A stretch of 64,000 nucleotides of DNA from Vanilla planifolia (taxonomy: Eukaryota > Streptophyta > Magnoliopsida > Asparagales > Orchidaceae), in NCBI GenBank assembly GCA_023846275.1, contig JAIUJO010000183.1, forward strand, positions 358,745 through 422,744, read 5' to 3'. The notes beneath the pieces are model-generated. The model searched no databases and had not been told where the DNA came from. It worked only from the letters and a program-made list of their open reading frames with translations. The position numbers and the translations under genes were made by a program. Positions 1 to 13,339 of this stretch are shown here, piece by piece. Every line of letters begins with the position of its first letter. Positions within the stretch are counted from its first letter, which is position 1.

Positions 1-1863
1 AAAAAATATCATTGGACTAGTCTCAATAATTTTTATCCAATTGAAGATACATTTGAACATTTTTAAATATTTTATTTACAAGGATTTTGGCATGCTTTAT
101 GTGATATTTGTTTTATATTTTTTATGTCGAGGATATTACACCAGGACTCCTTAGTATGTTGCAATGCGACTTGCCCATATAATTTCTCTCATTATTTTTC
201 AAATTTTTAACTGTGTTTTGTTATATTACAATGTATGTCTAAATATCTTAACTTGTGATATTTATGCCCCCTTTGTTTTCAATATATTTCATTGCTTTAG
301 ATTATAATTTTTCGTCTTTAATATATATTTACTCAAAATTAAAATAATTATTTTTTTTATTTTTCATGTTTAATTTTATAATCTATAGTAAATTCAAATA
401 GGATTTGTTTCAGATGAAACAAAAGATGATGCACTTATCCCAATGGAATTTATGAACTATGAGGCATAATTTATGAGATAAATCGATTCATTCATGATTT
501 AGTAATGAATGCTGTCACACACAATCTCTTAACTATCTTGGAATCCAGTCTTCTTATTTAATTTATCACATTTTTCAATTTTTTTACTTAGATTTTGTTA
601 TATTATGTAATTTATAATTATATCATTTTAGGTTTGTCATATATTTCTTTAATATTATTAAATAATTCATTTTTTTGTTATTTAATATCTCCCTTCGTAG
701 TAATTCTAACTGAGGACTATTCGATAAGAACCAAACCTCGTTTATGCATCTCCACTACAATTACAGAATTATATATTCGTTTTTAATAATTTTAAATATT
801 TAATTGATATTGTTTTGGCATATTTTATGAGTTATTTTTGTTTATATTTTATTTAATGATAGGTAAATTTGTACTTGGTCATTGTAATATCATAGAATTC
901 AACATTGTAATGTCATTTATTTCATTTTTCTAAATTGTTTTTCTTTGATGTTTCTATATTACTATGTTACTTTACAACTCTTATATGACCATTATATTGT
1001 TTTGATTTAGTTATATTATATTATTTTAATTTTTTTCATGCTAAATTTAATATATATTTACATATTATTTAAGTAAAAATGCTTTATTATTTGTGTTTTT
1101 TATTTTACCAATTCGTAGTTATTCCTAACAAGCCAAGATTGAGATGAAACAAACTTCATTGTACACATCTCGCTGATCTCAATCCATATAAATGTTTCTT
1201 TTTATAGTTTTATAACAAATTTTAATTAGTACTTGGTTTGTCAATTAAAGGAATTTTTCTCAATATTTTTAGCATCATGGAATGGAATTACCTTAAGTAA
1301 TTTTCCTCATTATTTTATTTGTTTTTACTTTGCTTAGTTATATTACTATCTATCATTAGTTCTTTTCATATGTGCTGTTTATAACACCTTTATTTGGTTA
1401 TATTGTGATACTTCAATTTAACAATTTTTTTGTTAATATACATTTCCTTAACCTTAAAATCATATTCTATTGTTATTTTTTTATTTAATTTTCAATTATT
1501 AATAAATTTTAAAAAAGCATTTTTTAACTCGACCTAAATATTACATTTTATGGCACCTTAAAAGAAATGTTGAAACGTTCATGATTTGGTGAATGAGAAT
1601 GTTACATTTGATTTTTTTAGTATCTTGGAGCACAATATTCTATTATACTTTATCTTATTTTTTTATATTTTCTCAATGATTTTCCTATCTATAAGAATCA
1701 TTATTTCTTAACTCATGCGAATTTTACATCTCTTCAATTTAGTTGCATTACATTACTTCGTTTAAACTTATTTCTAGCATTATTATCTATTTAATTAACA
1801 TTAAAATAATAATTTGTTACTTTTTATATTTATTTTTTTAAATAATTTAGAGTAATTTTAAAG

Positions 1864-3374
1864 GAGGTTCGATTAAGAAAAAAATTATTGTTAGACTCAT
1901 CTCAATGAGCTCCATTTAAGAAAAAATCAATTTTATATTTCATAATATTTTATTTCTGAAGGTTTTGGTAAGGAATGTGAAGACCTATTGTTTGATCGAG
2001 TTGTTGATCTTTGATGTTATGCTCAATCTTGTTTACATAATAAAAATGTAACTTTCCCATATAATTTATCTCATTTCTTCAAATTTTACGTTTCAATTGG
2101 CTATATTGCATTGCTTCAACTTCACAAACCTCTTCTTTAATTTATATATTCGCTAAACATTAAAATAGTTATTATACAAAATGAGGCTCAATGGAGTTGA
2201 AAAATCATCATTGCCTCGACTTGACTAGTGAAATTCAATTAAACACTCAATTTGAATATTTTTAGATATTTTATTTTGTGGAGTTTTGGTATATTCTATT
2301 AGATATTTTGATATGTGTCACATTTTGACAATTGAGGATGTTACCCTTCATCTTTAATGTGCTTCGAATGTGACATTCTCTTATAATTTTGTCGATTTCT
2401 TCTAACTTTTTCATGTCTTTTATATAAAATTTTTATTTCGTTGTTCTACATAGCTTTATTCAATTTCGTTTCAGCTTCATTATCTATTTACTTAAATATA
2501 AATTAATAATTCATTATTATTTATGTTTATTTTTTGGTAATTCACAATAATTCCAAATCAGGTCTAATTTAGTAAAAAAACATAATCATTAGACTTAGCT
2601 CCATGAGCTCTATCTAATTAAGTAGTCATTTCTATCTTTCTAAATATTTTCTTTTTGAGGGTTTCTATTTGGAATGCACAAGTTTAATGTTTGATCTAGT
2701 TATTGATCTAGATTGGTCATGTCAATCTCATTGGCACAGTGGAAATGCAACTTTACCTTTTCATTTATCTCATTTCTTCTAATTTTAGTCCTCATTTATA
2801 TAAATTACATTGCTTCAATTTTACAAATCTATTATTTTATTCATATATTTTCAAAATACTAAAATAGTAATTTCACAAAATTAGGTTTGATTGAGATGAA
2901 TAAGTCATCATTGAAGTCACCTTGACAAGTTGTATCCAATTAAATTGTAATTTAAATATTTTAGATATTTTTATTTTTGCTAGAGTTTTTATATGCATGA
3001 TGAGAAGCTTCGATTTGTACCATATTTCATAGTTGAGGATATTACTGTTGACCTTTACCTTCTCGGAATGGGACTTTCTCTTACCATTTATCAAAGTTTT
3101 CAAACTTTTTCACTTTGTTTCATTATATTACCATATAAATCAAAATCTCCTTTCGTGTCATTTTTATAACATTTTGAATTAGATATTTTACATTGCTCTA
3201 ACTATGCTCATTTCAACTTCAGTATCTATTTACTTAGTATTAAAATAATATTTTTTAAAAATTTATTATTTTTTCTTTTTTTAATTCACAATAATTCTAA
3301 ACGAGGTCTGATTATGAAAAAATAATCTTTTTTAGACATGTCTTGATCTATTCAAACTAATTAACTAATAACTT

Positions 3375-3408
<34 letters not shown>

Positions 3409-4760
3409 GAAGGTTTTGATAAGGAATGCAACTGTTTTCATTTTGCCAGGGTTGTTAACCAAGGATGTTATGCTAGATTTCTTTTGAATAATGAAAATGG
3501 TACTTTCCCTTGTGAATGACTTAATTTCCTAAAATTTTATGGCTCGTTTGGAAATATTACATTGCTTTAGTTTTACAAATTTGCTCTTTAATTTATATAT
3601 TTTCCAAATATGAAAATAGTAAGTTTAAAAAATAATGTTTGATTGAGATGAAAAAAATTAACATTGGATGCACCTTGACAAGTTATAAAAAATTAAATTT
3701 TTTAGATATTTTATTTTATAGGATTTTGTCATTACTTTATGAGGCATTTATATTTGTATCATATTTGAAAATATAAGAAGTTACACTTGATCTTTTGTGT
3801 GCTTAGGATTCAAATTTCCCTTATAATTTATTTTATTTTTTCAAAGCTTTTTTCTTTGTTTGACTATATTGCCATCTACATCTAAATCTCCTTTCATGTT
3901 ATGTTCATAACATTTTGATTTTTTTTATTTTACTTTACTTCAATTAAACTCATTTCAACTTTATTATCTACTTAAGATAAAAAAATATAATTTATTATTA
4001 TTCATGTTTATTTTTTACTGGTTGACTGTGATTCCAAATGAGGTTCCAATTTGAAAAGAAACAATTATTTTTAGATCCAACTTTATGTGCTGTATCCAAC
4101 TAATTAATCACATCAATATTTTTTAAATATTTTATGTTTGATGATTTTAGCAAGGAATGTGAATGCCTATTGTTTGACGAAGTTGTTAGTCTAGGATGTA
4201 ATGTCCAATCTTGTTTGCATAACTAAAATGCAACTTCCTCTTATAATTTATCATAATTTTTAATTTGTGCCTCATTTGGCTATATTACATTACTTCAATT
4301 TCACAAATCTCTTCTTTTATTTATATATTACCTAAATGATAGAATAGTGTTTTACAAATTGAGGTTTGATCGAGATGAAGAAGTTATCAATGGACTAGCC
4401 TTGATAATGTATATCTTATTAAATACTCATCTAAATATTTTTTAGATGTTATATTTCATAAAATTTTGGTAAGCTTTACTGAACATTTCGATTTCTATCA
4501 TATTTGGCTTTTAAGGATATTATAGTTGATATTTTAGGTGCTTAGAAAATAAATTTCTAGAGTAATTTATTTCATTTATTCAAATTTTTTGCTTTGTTTG
4601 GTTATATTAGCATATTCATCTAAATCTATTTTCATGTCACGTTTCTATTGTTCTGATTTGGCTATTTTACATTGCCTAAAATCATCACATTCAAGCTTTA
4701 ATATATATTTACTTAGTATTGTAATAATATTATTTTTTATTATTTACTTTGATAATTTTT
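1864..4760 (+). repeat. Four copies of a two-monomer higher-order repeat in family A
   Basis: Monomer starts alternate in spacing: about 316, 376, 324, 419, 331, 406, 321 and 403 bp. The two alternating types differ in content. The short type carries GGTAAGGAATGTGAA and GTTTGATCGAGTTGTTGATC (near 1960, 2658, 3411 and 4140). The long type carries a GATTTGTATCATATTTG-like segment followed by GAGGATGTTACACTTGATC (near 2281, 2981, 3720 and 4460). The dimer therefore repeats about every 700-750 bp, four times. This is a higher-order register within an otherwise simple array. Confidence 0.75.
3377..3405. repeat. (AT)n microsatellite, 29 bp
   Basis: Uninterrupted AT dinucleotide run inside a family A monomer. 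It accounts for part of the extra length of that monomer (about 419 bp). Confidence 0.95.
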
Positions 4761-6339
4761 TGTAATTTTGAACAAGAATATTTCAAGTTAATATTAACTT
4801 GATGGGCTCTATCTAATTCTTATACATTTTAAGAGATTTTAATTTGTACAGGATTTATGATCATAGATGTTAGACATATCTTTGAATGCAAATTTCCTAT
4901 ATAATTTATCTCTTTTGTCCAATGTTCTCATAAGAATTTTGTTATATCATATACATTAAATTTACCTTAGTTAAGCTTTATTATTAATTTACATAATATT
5001 AAAAAAGAAGCTATTTATTTTTATTATTATTAAAAATTATAATTTGAAGAAATTCCATGCAGAATTTGACTAAGAAAAAACCAACATCATTGAACTCATC
5101 TTAACGAGATATTTCTAACTGAATATTCATTATTTTTATATACTTTTTAAGGATTTTTGTTTATTTTATGAGATGTTTTAATTTATAGCTTACTTTAAAA
5201 TAAAGGACGTTACACATGATCTCATTAGTATTTTGTAATGTAACTTTCTAACTTAATTTATCTTATTTCATAAAATTTCCCACTTAAATTTTGTTATGTT
5301 ATAGTGTACTCTAATTATCATCTAATGTGAACTTTACATCACTTTGTTTTTACTATATTATAATGTTTTAATTTGTCTCACAGCTTTAACAAAAATTTAT
5401 ATAATATAAAAATAATAACTTATGCTAATTTTGTTTATTTATTTTGGTGAATGGTTGTAATTCTAAATGAGCTCTGATCGAGGAGAAACAAGTATCATTG
5501 GACTCATCTTAATGAGCTCTATGTGATTAATGTTTTAAATTTTTTTTAAAATTTTTTTTTTGACAAATGGTACTAAACATTTTTATTCATAATAAATTTG
5601 ACCGTCGTAGATGTTACATGCAATCTCCTAAGTAACTAAAAATGCAAATTTCAAATAAGATTTATCACCACTCTTGAAATGTCTTACTTTTAATTTAGTT
5701 ATATTACTATAAAACTCTAATTCTCCTCTTTTGTGATGTTTATGTAACACTTATTTTGTTATATTTTTTTATTTTAATTTATCTTATTTTATATTTATCA
5801 TATATTTACATAATTTTAAAATAATATTTTATTAATTTTTTTACTCTTATTTAATTTGTAAATTGAAATTTATTCTAAATATTGTTTGATTAATATAAAA
5901 CCAATATCATTGGACTCGTCTTAACAAGCGTTATCTAATGAAATATTAACTTTTATTTTATTTAATTTTGTACTAATATTTTTTATGCTTTACTAGTGTT
6001 TCAATCTGTATGTTATTTGCTAATAGAGTATGTAAAACATATTCTCGATAGTATCTTGTAATGCAACTTTTGTTTTTAATTTATATCATTTCTTTAAATG
6101 ATTTTCTTTGATTTGGTTTTATAATTACGATACTAAAATTCTCCAATCGTTAGGCTTTGCCTTGTTCTGATTTGGTTATATTATATTGCTTTTATTTATC
6201 TCAACACTTTTTATTTACATTTAGTTAGTATTTAAGTAATAATTTATTATTATTAGTATTTAATTTGTAATTATTCTAAAAATTATCTAATCAAGAAAAA
6301 TAAACATCATTGGTCTTGTTTAAATGAGTTTTATCTAGT

Positions 6340-6449
<110 letters not shown>

Positions 6450-6885
6450 ATATTTTAAATATTTCATTTTCTAGAATTTTGGCTCATTTTATAAGTCATT
6501 CCAGTCCAACCTGATTGGATGATAAATGAGATTATACTCATCTCCTTAGAATCTTGGAGTCCATCTTTCTCATACAATTTTTCTTATTTATGATGGTGCT
6601 CCACCATGATTTGATTATTTTACTTTGAAGCTCTAATTCCCCTCTCATGTGAACCTTACATCTTTTTTTTAGTTACATTACTTTAAATTATCTATTTTCA
6701 ACTTTAATATATACTTACATATTACTAAAGTAATAATTTAATATTTGTTTTACTTATTAAATTTTTTAGTTCATAGTATTTCAAAACAAGGTCTAATTGA
6801 CATGAAAAAACTATCATTAGGCTCATCTCAAAGTGCTCCAATCATTAAAATATTCATTTATATATTTTTTAAATATTTTTAAGTT

Positions 6886-7640
6886 GTTGAACACAAGGGA
6901 TGCCATTGGACACACGTGCTTTCACACATTACTACATTTCACCAAGTGCTCCACCACACATAGTTGTAGTAGCACATAGCTATTGATACAAAAAAACATG
7001 AACAAACTCGAGAATATCTTACAATCAAACTTCTACTTGGCCGTGGGCTGAACTTTACTATCCATTACCTTTTAATTATTGCATATTGCAAAATTTTTGT
7101 TAAGGAAGATGAGTAGTCTCCCAATAAGACATCACCTTATCCATGCACTAGCAACCAACAGTGCTAAAAATCCCCAAGTAAAGCTGCAGTTTTCAAGCTC
7201 GACCTGTCACATGCACTAGAAGCAGTGCAGCACATTCAAACTTGCTTCTAAATTCTTACACAGTGATGTAATGCATGTAGTTCTTTGCCACACATTCACA
7301 ATGCTGAGTGCATGTAGTTCTTCATCACATGCACATCTATAATAATACATATCTTGGGTATCAACCTAACATGCACAAGTTGGATTCTGAATGTTTGTAT
7401 TAGCTTTAAGTTAATCAACCTAGAGAAGGTTCTCATAGGATCTCTTGAAATTCATCCCCTAGTTAGCATGAATCTACCTTCTCTCATCAAATGAGTAGCT
7501 TGAGAATTACAATGATAATAAATGAGATGAATATTACCAGCCAATGCCAAACCCTTAAAGCCAAACCTTTTTCTAAAGATGTGGATACAATTTGTGGACT
7601 TCCCTTGTCTACATTACTCCATTAATTACAAGCTATTCAC
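6886..7640 (+). repeat. Family B repeat, partial copy
   Basis: Base composition changes abruptly from the satellite. The segment shares ordered motifs with 23.5-24.5 kb: AGTCTCCCAATAAGACATCACC, then CACCTTATCC followed by ATGCAC, and cytosine-rich words such as CACATGCAC. A 37-bp direct repeat (GCATGTAGTTCTT at 7,273 and 7,310) lies inside it. No coding frame is visible. Confidence 0.5.
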
Positions 7641-7689
7641 CATGAAGACATCATGTAGTTTTGTGTATAATTAGGCATGGAAGGTACTC

Positions 7690-8900
7690 AATAATAAAAA
7701 ATTTCAATGGTCACTTTGGGGCCATTGGACATCGCTAAATGTGTAGTGCTCATCCAACTGCTTTGTCCTACCACTAGCTTAGAAGTTTTAGAGCTAACAA
7801 GCTATCAAGAAAATAGTGTAATAATTCTTAATGCCGTCATTGATTACTTCAAACCACTTGAAGTTGTCATTGACTACCATATCCCATTTCAAGAATTCTA
7901 TCTAAACTCTTCTCTGATACTCATGCCAAATGACACACTTCAAAAGGTTTCCCCTATCTGATCGAATCGTCAGACGCATATGCAAGTGCCATTCACATGG
8001 AACCTTTCTCCCCTTCGGCCTTAAAAGTTGTCATTTGAATATTTACTACTACCAATGAGATCTACCCCGATAGACACTCTACGTGGGATCGTACCCTCAA
8101 ATTTATAGAGATCGTAACACGCTTGTATTCATCAGAGCATTTCATTACACTTATGGCTAGATGTGGTTTATATGGTTAAATTGCATTCATTTTTTGGGCT
8201 AATTGATTAGGTTGCTAAGTTGTTACACACACTTTAAAAGATTTTATCTTCCTTGATCACTTTCTTGTTATCTTTATTAAATAAAAGTCTTTACGGGATT
8301 TTAGTTATTTAGATGGACACCACAAATGGCTTTTTGTTCTACTTACCATTAATGGCCATTTGGATCCTAGATTCAATCGTTGAACTCATCAAAATAACTA
8401 AGGCTTCCACCCTATTTATAAATTGAGAATATATTAAGGCCATTATGCCCTTATTTCCTCTAATCATAATCTTTACTTTAAAGAACTTTGGTTACTACTC
8501 AAGCTATTATGAGGGAATCTAAGAAGAAAATGAGCTACTACATCATTTGATAGGTACTTTGCTCCTACACCAAAATGTGATGCGTGATTTGCATGTTGGT
8601 ATCACTAAGGGCCTCCACTAGGGTTTCCTCTAGCTTAATCTTCCTCAAACACATGACTCCATCTTTTATGTTCAAAATGTCATGCTATCAACTCTAAGTG
8701 CCTTTTAAGCTTGCTAACCTATTAACTCCCAAGCATGTCCAATTACCTCTTTTGTTTTTCAAGGTAAGTTCGATAGTGAGCCTACAAGCCATCATAAACG
8801 CATGTGGTGCCTCTATGACACTCCTTAGTGGGGCACACCTCCCCATTTCCTACATAACGATGGCCTTGAGCAAATCCTATCCTTGAGCTATGCAACAAAC
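7690..8900 (+). repeat. Family C repeat, copy 1
   Basis: Unclassified dispersed repeat that aligns in order with 26.3-27.3 and 28.2-29.1 kb. Shared blocks include CCAACTGCTTTGTCCTACC followed by TAGCTTAGAAG (7,755), a CATTCACATGGAACC block (7,989), CATTTGAATATTTACTACTA (8,032) and GGTATCACTAAGGGCCTCC (8,599). I could not assign a coding domain on either strand. Short frames here are not conserved between copies. It could be part of an LTR element or a non-coding repeat. Confidence 0.55.
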
Positions 8901-9960
8901 CATGTGAGGATGTTTGACATTGGTTGGAGGCAAATCTTTGGGTCCCATATGGCTCCCTCATGATACTTTCAAGCACTCTTTAACTCTTTTTCCAAACTAC
9001 TTTTCAACTTTCCTCAAAAATTCCTCTCCATCTACTTATTTGCATGTTGAAACTTAGTAGGTTACTTCACTTAACATGGGATCACAATTTTACTCCATGG
9101 AGCTTGCAATTGGAATTTTGTGGGACATCAACTTCTTGTCCTACAACATTTATTCTTACTGGCCAACACCACAAAACTTGATGGCATGCATCCTTTTACT
9201 ACATTTATAGGCAACCATCATCCAATGTGCCAACACTCCATGTCGTAGCTTAAAGGGCCGTCCATCTCTTATTCGCTTAGCTAGCATCCACTAGTTCCAG
9301 TTGCATTAAAATAGTTGATGGTTCATGAGATTCTACAACTCACATATATTGCATCTCATTACATTCTTCAACAATTTTAGTGCCAAGATGTTCATACTCA
9401 AGAGTTGTTCTATGTTCAATTTTGATGTCCGACTAAACCAAGAGACATAGACTAGACTCATTACCAGCATAAAATTGCTCTCCCTTGGTGCATGACAATG
9501 TCAATAGGCTATTGTTTATTGCCCATAACATCAGCTCCATGTAGAAGCAAGAGCACACATGTTGGAAGAATGTGGCATTGAGTAGCTGTCACATCCGCTT
9601 TGGTTGCAAACATTACACAATCATTTGTAGCTCTCTTTAATGATCTTTAGTGAATTGTGGTAATGGAACTTGGTAGAATGTAGGAAATAATGTGGACACT
9701 TCACTAGTTGTGTCAAAGTTAGAGGAGGCCTATTATGATATTATTTCATTTAAGGAAGATGAGGATGAATCCTCTTAGAAGTAGAATGCATTAGTTGTGA
9801 AGTGGACATGAAAATATGGATATAGAAGAAGGTGGAAGAGTTTAACCAATTATATAGTGAATTGAAGATGAGCATGTTTGCAAAATTTTGTATTGTATCA
9901 TGGAAGTACTAAAGTAGCTGATCAATAAATGTGCACCTAAAGTATTTAAGGGAATGTCAA
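8901..9960. other. Unclassified non-coding stretch
   Basis: Moderate-composition DNA with no long frame on either strand and no recognisable domain. It lies between family C copy 1 and the LINE ORF1 relic. It may be the rest of a larger element, but no second copy in the window shows this. Confidence 0.4.
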
Positions 9961-10017
9961 AGTTATGGTGGAGGAAAATTCTTTAATTGGAAACAAGCTA
10001 GCATGTAGTTTGATTAA

Positions 10018-10665
10018 GGTGAGCTTTAAGGATGCTCTTATGGGACAAACAATGAATAATGACAATAACATTTCCATTGAAGGTTAATTTTGTAATTACA
10101 TAGGGAAATTGATAAATGTGGATATGAAGATTATAGCACAAAGTGATATATCCTTCATAATAAATGTTGAAATTTACCTTTCAAAAGAGGCTCATGATAA
10201 CCAAGATAATTACAACTAGTTTGATCTTATTGGTATAGTGTACGATAGGTTTTTATCCATTCAAAATATTGTCGAAGTACTCTAATGTGGATGTGGATAT
10301 TTCAAGGGATTTTAGGTTCAAGACTTTTTTATTGGCAATTTTTGTTTGTAGTTTAAGTTAGTTGTAGATAAAGATTTTATGCTGTTGAGAAGTCACTGGT
10401 TAGTTGCATGGCCTAATTTGGAGGTTGATATAAAGACACCTACACCTAGGCCTAGTACATCAGTGTTTATTTGTGGTCAAATCTCTTTTGTTTTTGTAAT
10501 CACTCTTATGTATTGGAACACAAGAAAAGTTTTGTGCTTTGCAAAAGTAATGGGTGTGCATATCTAGATGATGGTTGGATGAATAACATGCAATGGTCAA
10601 CCATTGCAAGTGTTTATGTAAGAATTGACCGTATAAAGCTACATATAGTAGGTATTGACTAAATG
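10018..10665 (+). pseudogene. LINE ORF1 relic with DUF4283-type domain
   Basis: Remnant of the first open reading frame of a plant L1-type LINE, a nucleic-acid-binding protein that packages element RNA. It starts with VSFKDALMG (about 10,018), the usual opening of this family. One continuous frame from about 10,160 to 10,470 reads FDLIGIVYDRFLSIQNIVEV, then VQDFFIGNFC, then LVVDKDFMLLRSHWLVAWP. This matches the order of the DUF4283 pattern (LIG.v, VqDl..nfF, D.D.vL..gpW.i). After a -/+ frame change near 10,460 come WSNLFCFCNHSYVLEH and IASVYVRID, matching the W.RlP.LP..y...vL and AR.cV.iD segment that follows DUF4283. Several in-frame TAG stops stand where tryptophan is expected. The family assignment rests on pattern recall, not on a profile search. 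Confidence 0.55.
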
Positions 10666-11809
10666 GACCAATGGGTCACTCTATTTAGAGTTTTGATTAT
10701 GATAGACTACCTTTTAGGTACTTCACTTGTGCAAAGTGGCACATGCCTATAGGATTTGTACATCTATCTAGCCAGTTCATAATGCTATTATTGTTGAGAG
10801 CTTTTGTCCTTTTGAAGTAGAACCTAATCAAGATAAGAATGAGGCGCAATTGTAAAAAAATTGCAGTATGAGAAATAGCTAGTTTGTGATTCTTGATGGT
10901 AGTCCAACCTTGCAAGAGGAGAGTGTTTATCCATAATAGTAGAGGAGGAATGTGAATCATAAAGATTTGATCAGTTAAGAGTTTAGTAAGCATTACAAGT
11001 TTGAGAAGATAAAGAAAAAGTTGTGTGAAGAGGCACATCCTAATCCAAGAGTGATCGATATAGTGCACATTCATCTAAGATTGTGTGGTTACAAAAATAA
11101 GGAGTGCATAAGGACGATGGAATTAACACAAATAAAAACCATTTTTCATAAATTAATAATTTTTTTTTATGATGGCCCTTATGACTCTTCGTAGATTATG
11201 ATGTAAATTTTTAAAACATAGGTGGAAGTCTCTAGTAATCTTTTTCCATCTACTATAATAGGACTTCTTAAATTTAGAGAAAGGGGTAGAAGCTCTATCA
11301 AATGATTTTGGAGATGATAAAGGAAATACAAAATAGTATTGGGAGGAAATTCTCTAGGGAACTTTTGAAAATTAAAACACAAAAAATGTTGGTATTACAA
11401 AAATTATGGACTTAGAAGAATACAGAGTGGTGGCTTCTTCTTACTTGGACATTCTAAGGAATTACATAATCGAGTTGCTATAGGATGTACATGGAAATAT
11501 ACATGGTGTTGTTCAAGGCTTTACATTGTCTTGAATTTAAGGTATTTTTGCTGGGATAGATAGTGATAGAGAATGTACTTATATAATTACACTCATTATT
11601 GTGTTGCGACTGATTACGTGAAGTTCACTTGACATAGAAACTAGTGGTTACTGATTTCCTACTTGGTGATGATCTTGTTAGACAAGGTTTAACCTTGGCT
11701 CGAGCATGGCCACAAATATTAGGTGGGGAGAAACAGCATTTAGTTAGCTTAGGATATGATGTCTTAAAAGCAAGAAATTTTTTTTTGTAGTAGAGGAATT
11801 AGTCAAAGT
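10666..11809. other. Unclassified stretch downstream of LINE ORF1 relic
   Basis: No domain recognised. By position it could be the ORF1 tail or decayed endonuclease part of the same LINE, but no endonuclease motif was seen. The open frame on the - strand at 10,697-11,074 is low-complexity and looks like chance. Confidence 0.35.
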
Positions 11810-13190
11810 GGCAATGGAGTGGATTGTCAATTGTTAGATAAGTATTCTACATAGAATTTCTGAGATATTATAAGTAATGATGGTTGTTGATATATGTAGC
11901 TATCATATTTGATGAGTGCTCAATGTCTGGCTTATTTAAATACTTTATGCAAAATGCTAAATTACCATGCCCAAGAAGGTACAATATTCAACCATTAAGA
12001 GAATTGCCATGCATCAAATTAGCTTATGTACATTCGTTTACCACAATGGGGGTAAATTAGGAGTGTTGCGCTACTTTTGAAAACAAGTTCATTGGATGGG
12101 AAGGGAATTTCTTAGATAGAATTCTTATATGGGCAAGGACTTCTTTAGTTTCTTAGAATTGATGCATTAATTTTAAGGCAATGGAGGTTGTCTTCAGGAT
12201 GTTGACCTCATATGGTAGCTAGAATATTTCCATAATTTAAAATAGTAAATAGGTTCCTTAGCCTTCTCTTCTTAGTGACAACTTTAGACTTTTGATTTTC
12301 TCTAATTGTTTTGATCATGATAAACACACTTGCATGGAAACAGTAGGTTTTTTCAGTTACTTGCATAGGGATCATCTAGTTGTGTATGGTTCAAAAATAG
12401 CTTGATCTTGGCTATAGTTATCAGGTAAGTAGAAGCATTGTTATGTTTGTTTGGTTAAGGTGATTAATAGGAATTCAAATTTCTTTGATGTTTGTTGTAG
12501 AGGAAGGACTCAAAATAGCAATAGAGAGGATATGAAATTCTTGGAGATTCTATAAGCAATACTGGTTGTCAATATTTGTGGCTATTTGATTTGTTGAGTA
12601 CTCATTGGCTAGCTTATCAGAATACTTTTGTGAAAAACACTGCATTACCATTCCTAGGAAGTTATCAATATTTAGGCATTGTGAAAGTTTCTATGCATTT
12701 AAGAAGGCTGTCTACAATATTTACCATAATAAAGGTAAATTTGGAGTAAAAGTTTGTTGATTTTGAGAAGCACCTTCATTGCAAACTGATGGAAATGCTC
12801 GAACAAAACTCTTACATGGACGAGAGCTTCTTCAGTTGCCTAGGATTATTACTTCACTTTTAAAAGATAGAGGAGGATGCCTTTAGGTGGAGGACCTCAA
12901 AAGGGAGTTGCAATATTTTCCGAATTGAAAAGAGTAGCCAAGTTTTTCAACCTTCTTTCCAGGGCTATTACTATTGCATTTACTTGAGCCTCAGGTGTTG
13001 TTGTGAAAAGGAAATACATTTAAATTTTTATCTAGCATGGTTGGGTGTGCTATAGAAGTATGAAATTTTCTTAAGCGCATGTTTTTCAATTTTTAATATA
13101 TGGTTGCACTTGTAGTGTGGAACAACCTAGTTATTATGTCAATGATAAGGATGTTACTTCATTAATTTTTTTAATTTGTTGTTTGTGAAT
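11810..13190 (+). repeat. Tandem duplication of about 690 bp, possibly once coding
   Basis: Two adjacent copies align in order with an offset near 692 bp. Examples are GGGAAGGGAATTTCTTAGAT (about 12,100) against GGAAATGCTCGAACAAAACT (about 12,790), and GGATGTTGACCTCATATGG against GGATGCCTTTAGGTGGAGG. Both share the order GAATTTCT..., GAGTGCTCA/GAGTACTCA, TTACCATNCC, and AATATTTCC/AATATTTTCC. Frames read from both copies give similar peptides (ILRQWRLSSG in copy 1; LLHGRELLQLPRI in copy 2), so the parent may have coded for protein. I do not recognise the protein. It sits just upstream of RNase H relics, so a LINE origin is possible. Confidence 0.5.
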
Positions 13191-13339
13191 TTGTGGTGGG
13201 CATTATTTCTCATATGGTTAAGTTCAAATCTTTTTGCATTATTTCACCTTTTTCTTAATAGGAAGTTTCATACACATGCTGTTAAGGTTCTAAAATTAGC
13301 TGCACTCCAAAGAAATATTCTAATTGCTACCACTACTTC

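Noticed and set aside
10379..10470. Retropepsin-like reading of the DKDFMLLRSHWL segment (aspartic protease of an LTR element)
   Set aside because: The upstream and downstream frames fit the DUF4283 order of a LINE ORF1 much better, and no D-T/S-G protease motif is present.
10697..11074. 125-codon open frame on the minus strand, the longest in the window
   Set aside because: Leucine/isoleucine/threonine-rich with no domain and no conserved copy. It lies opposite a probable LINE region and is best explained as chance.
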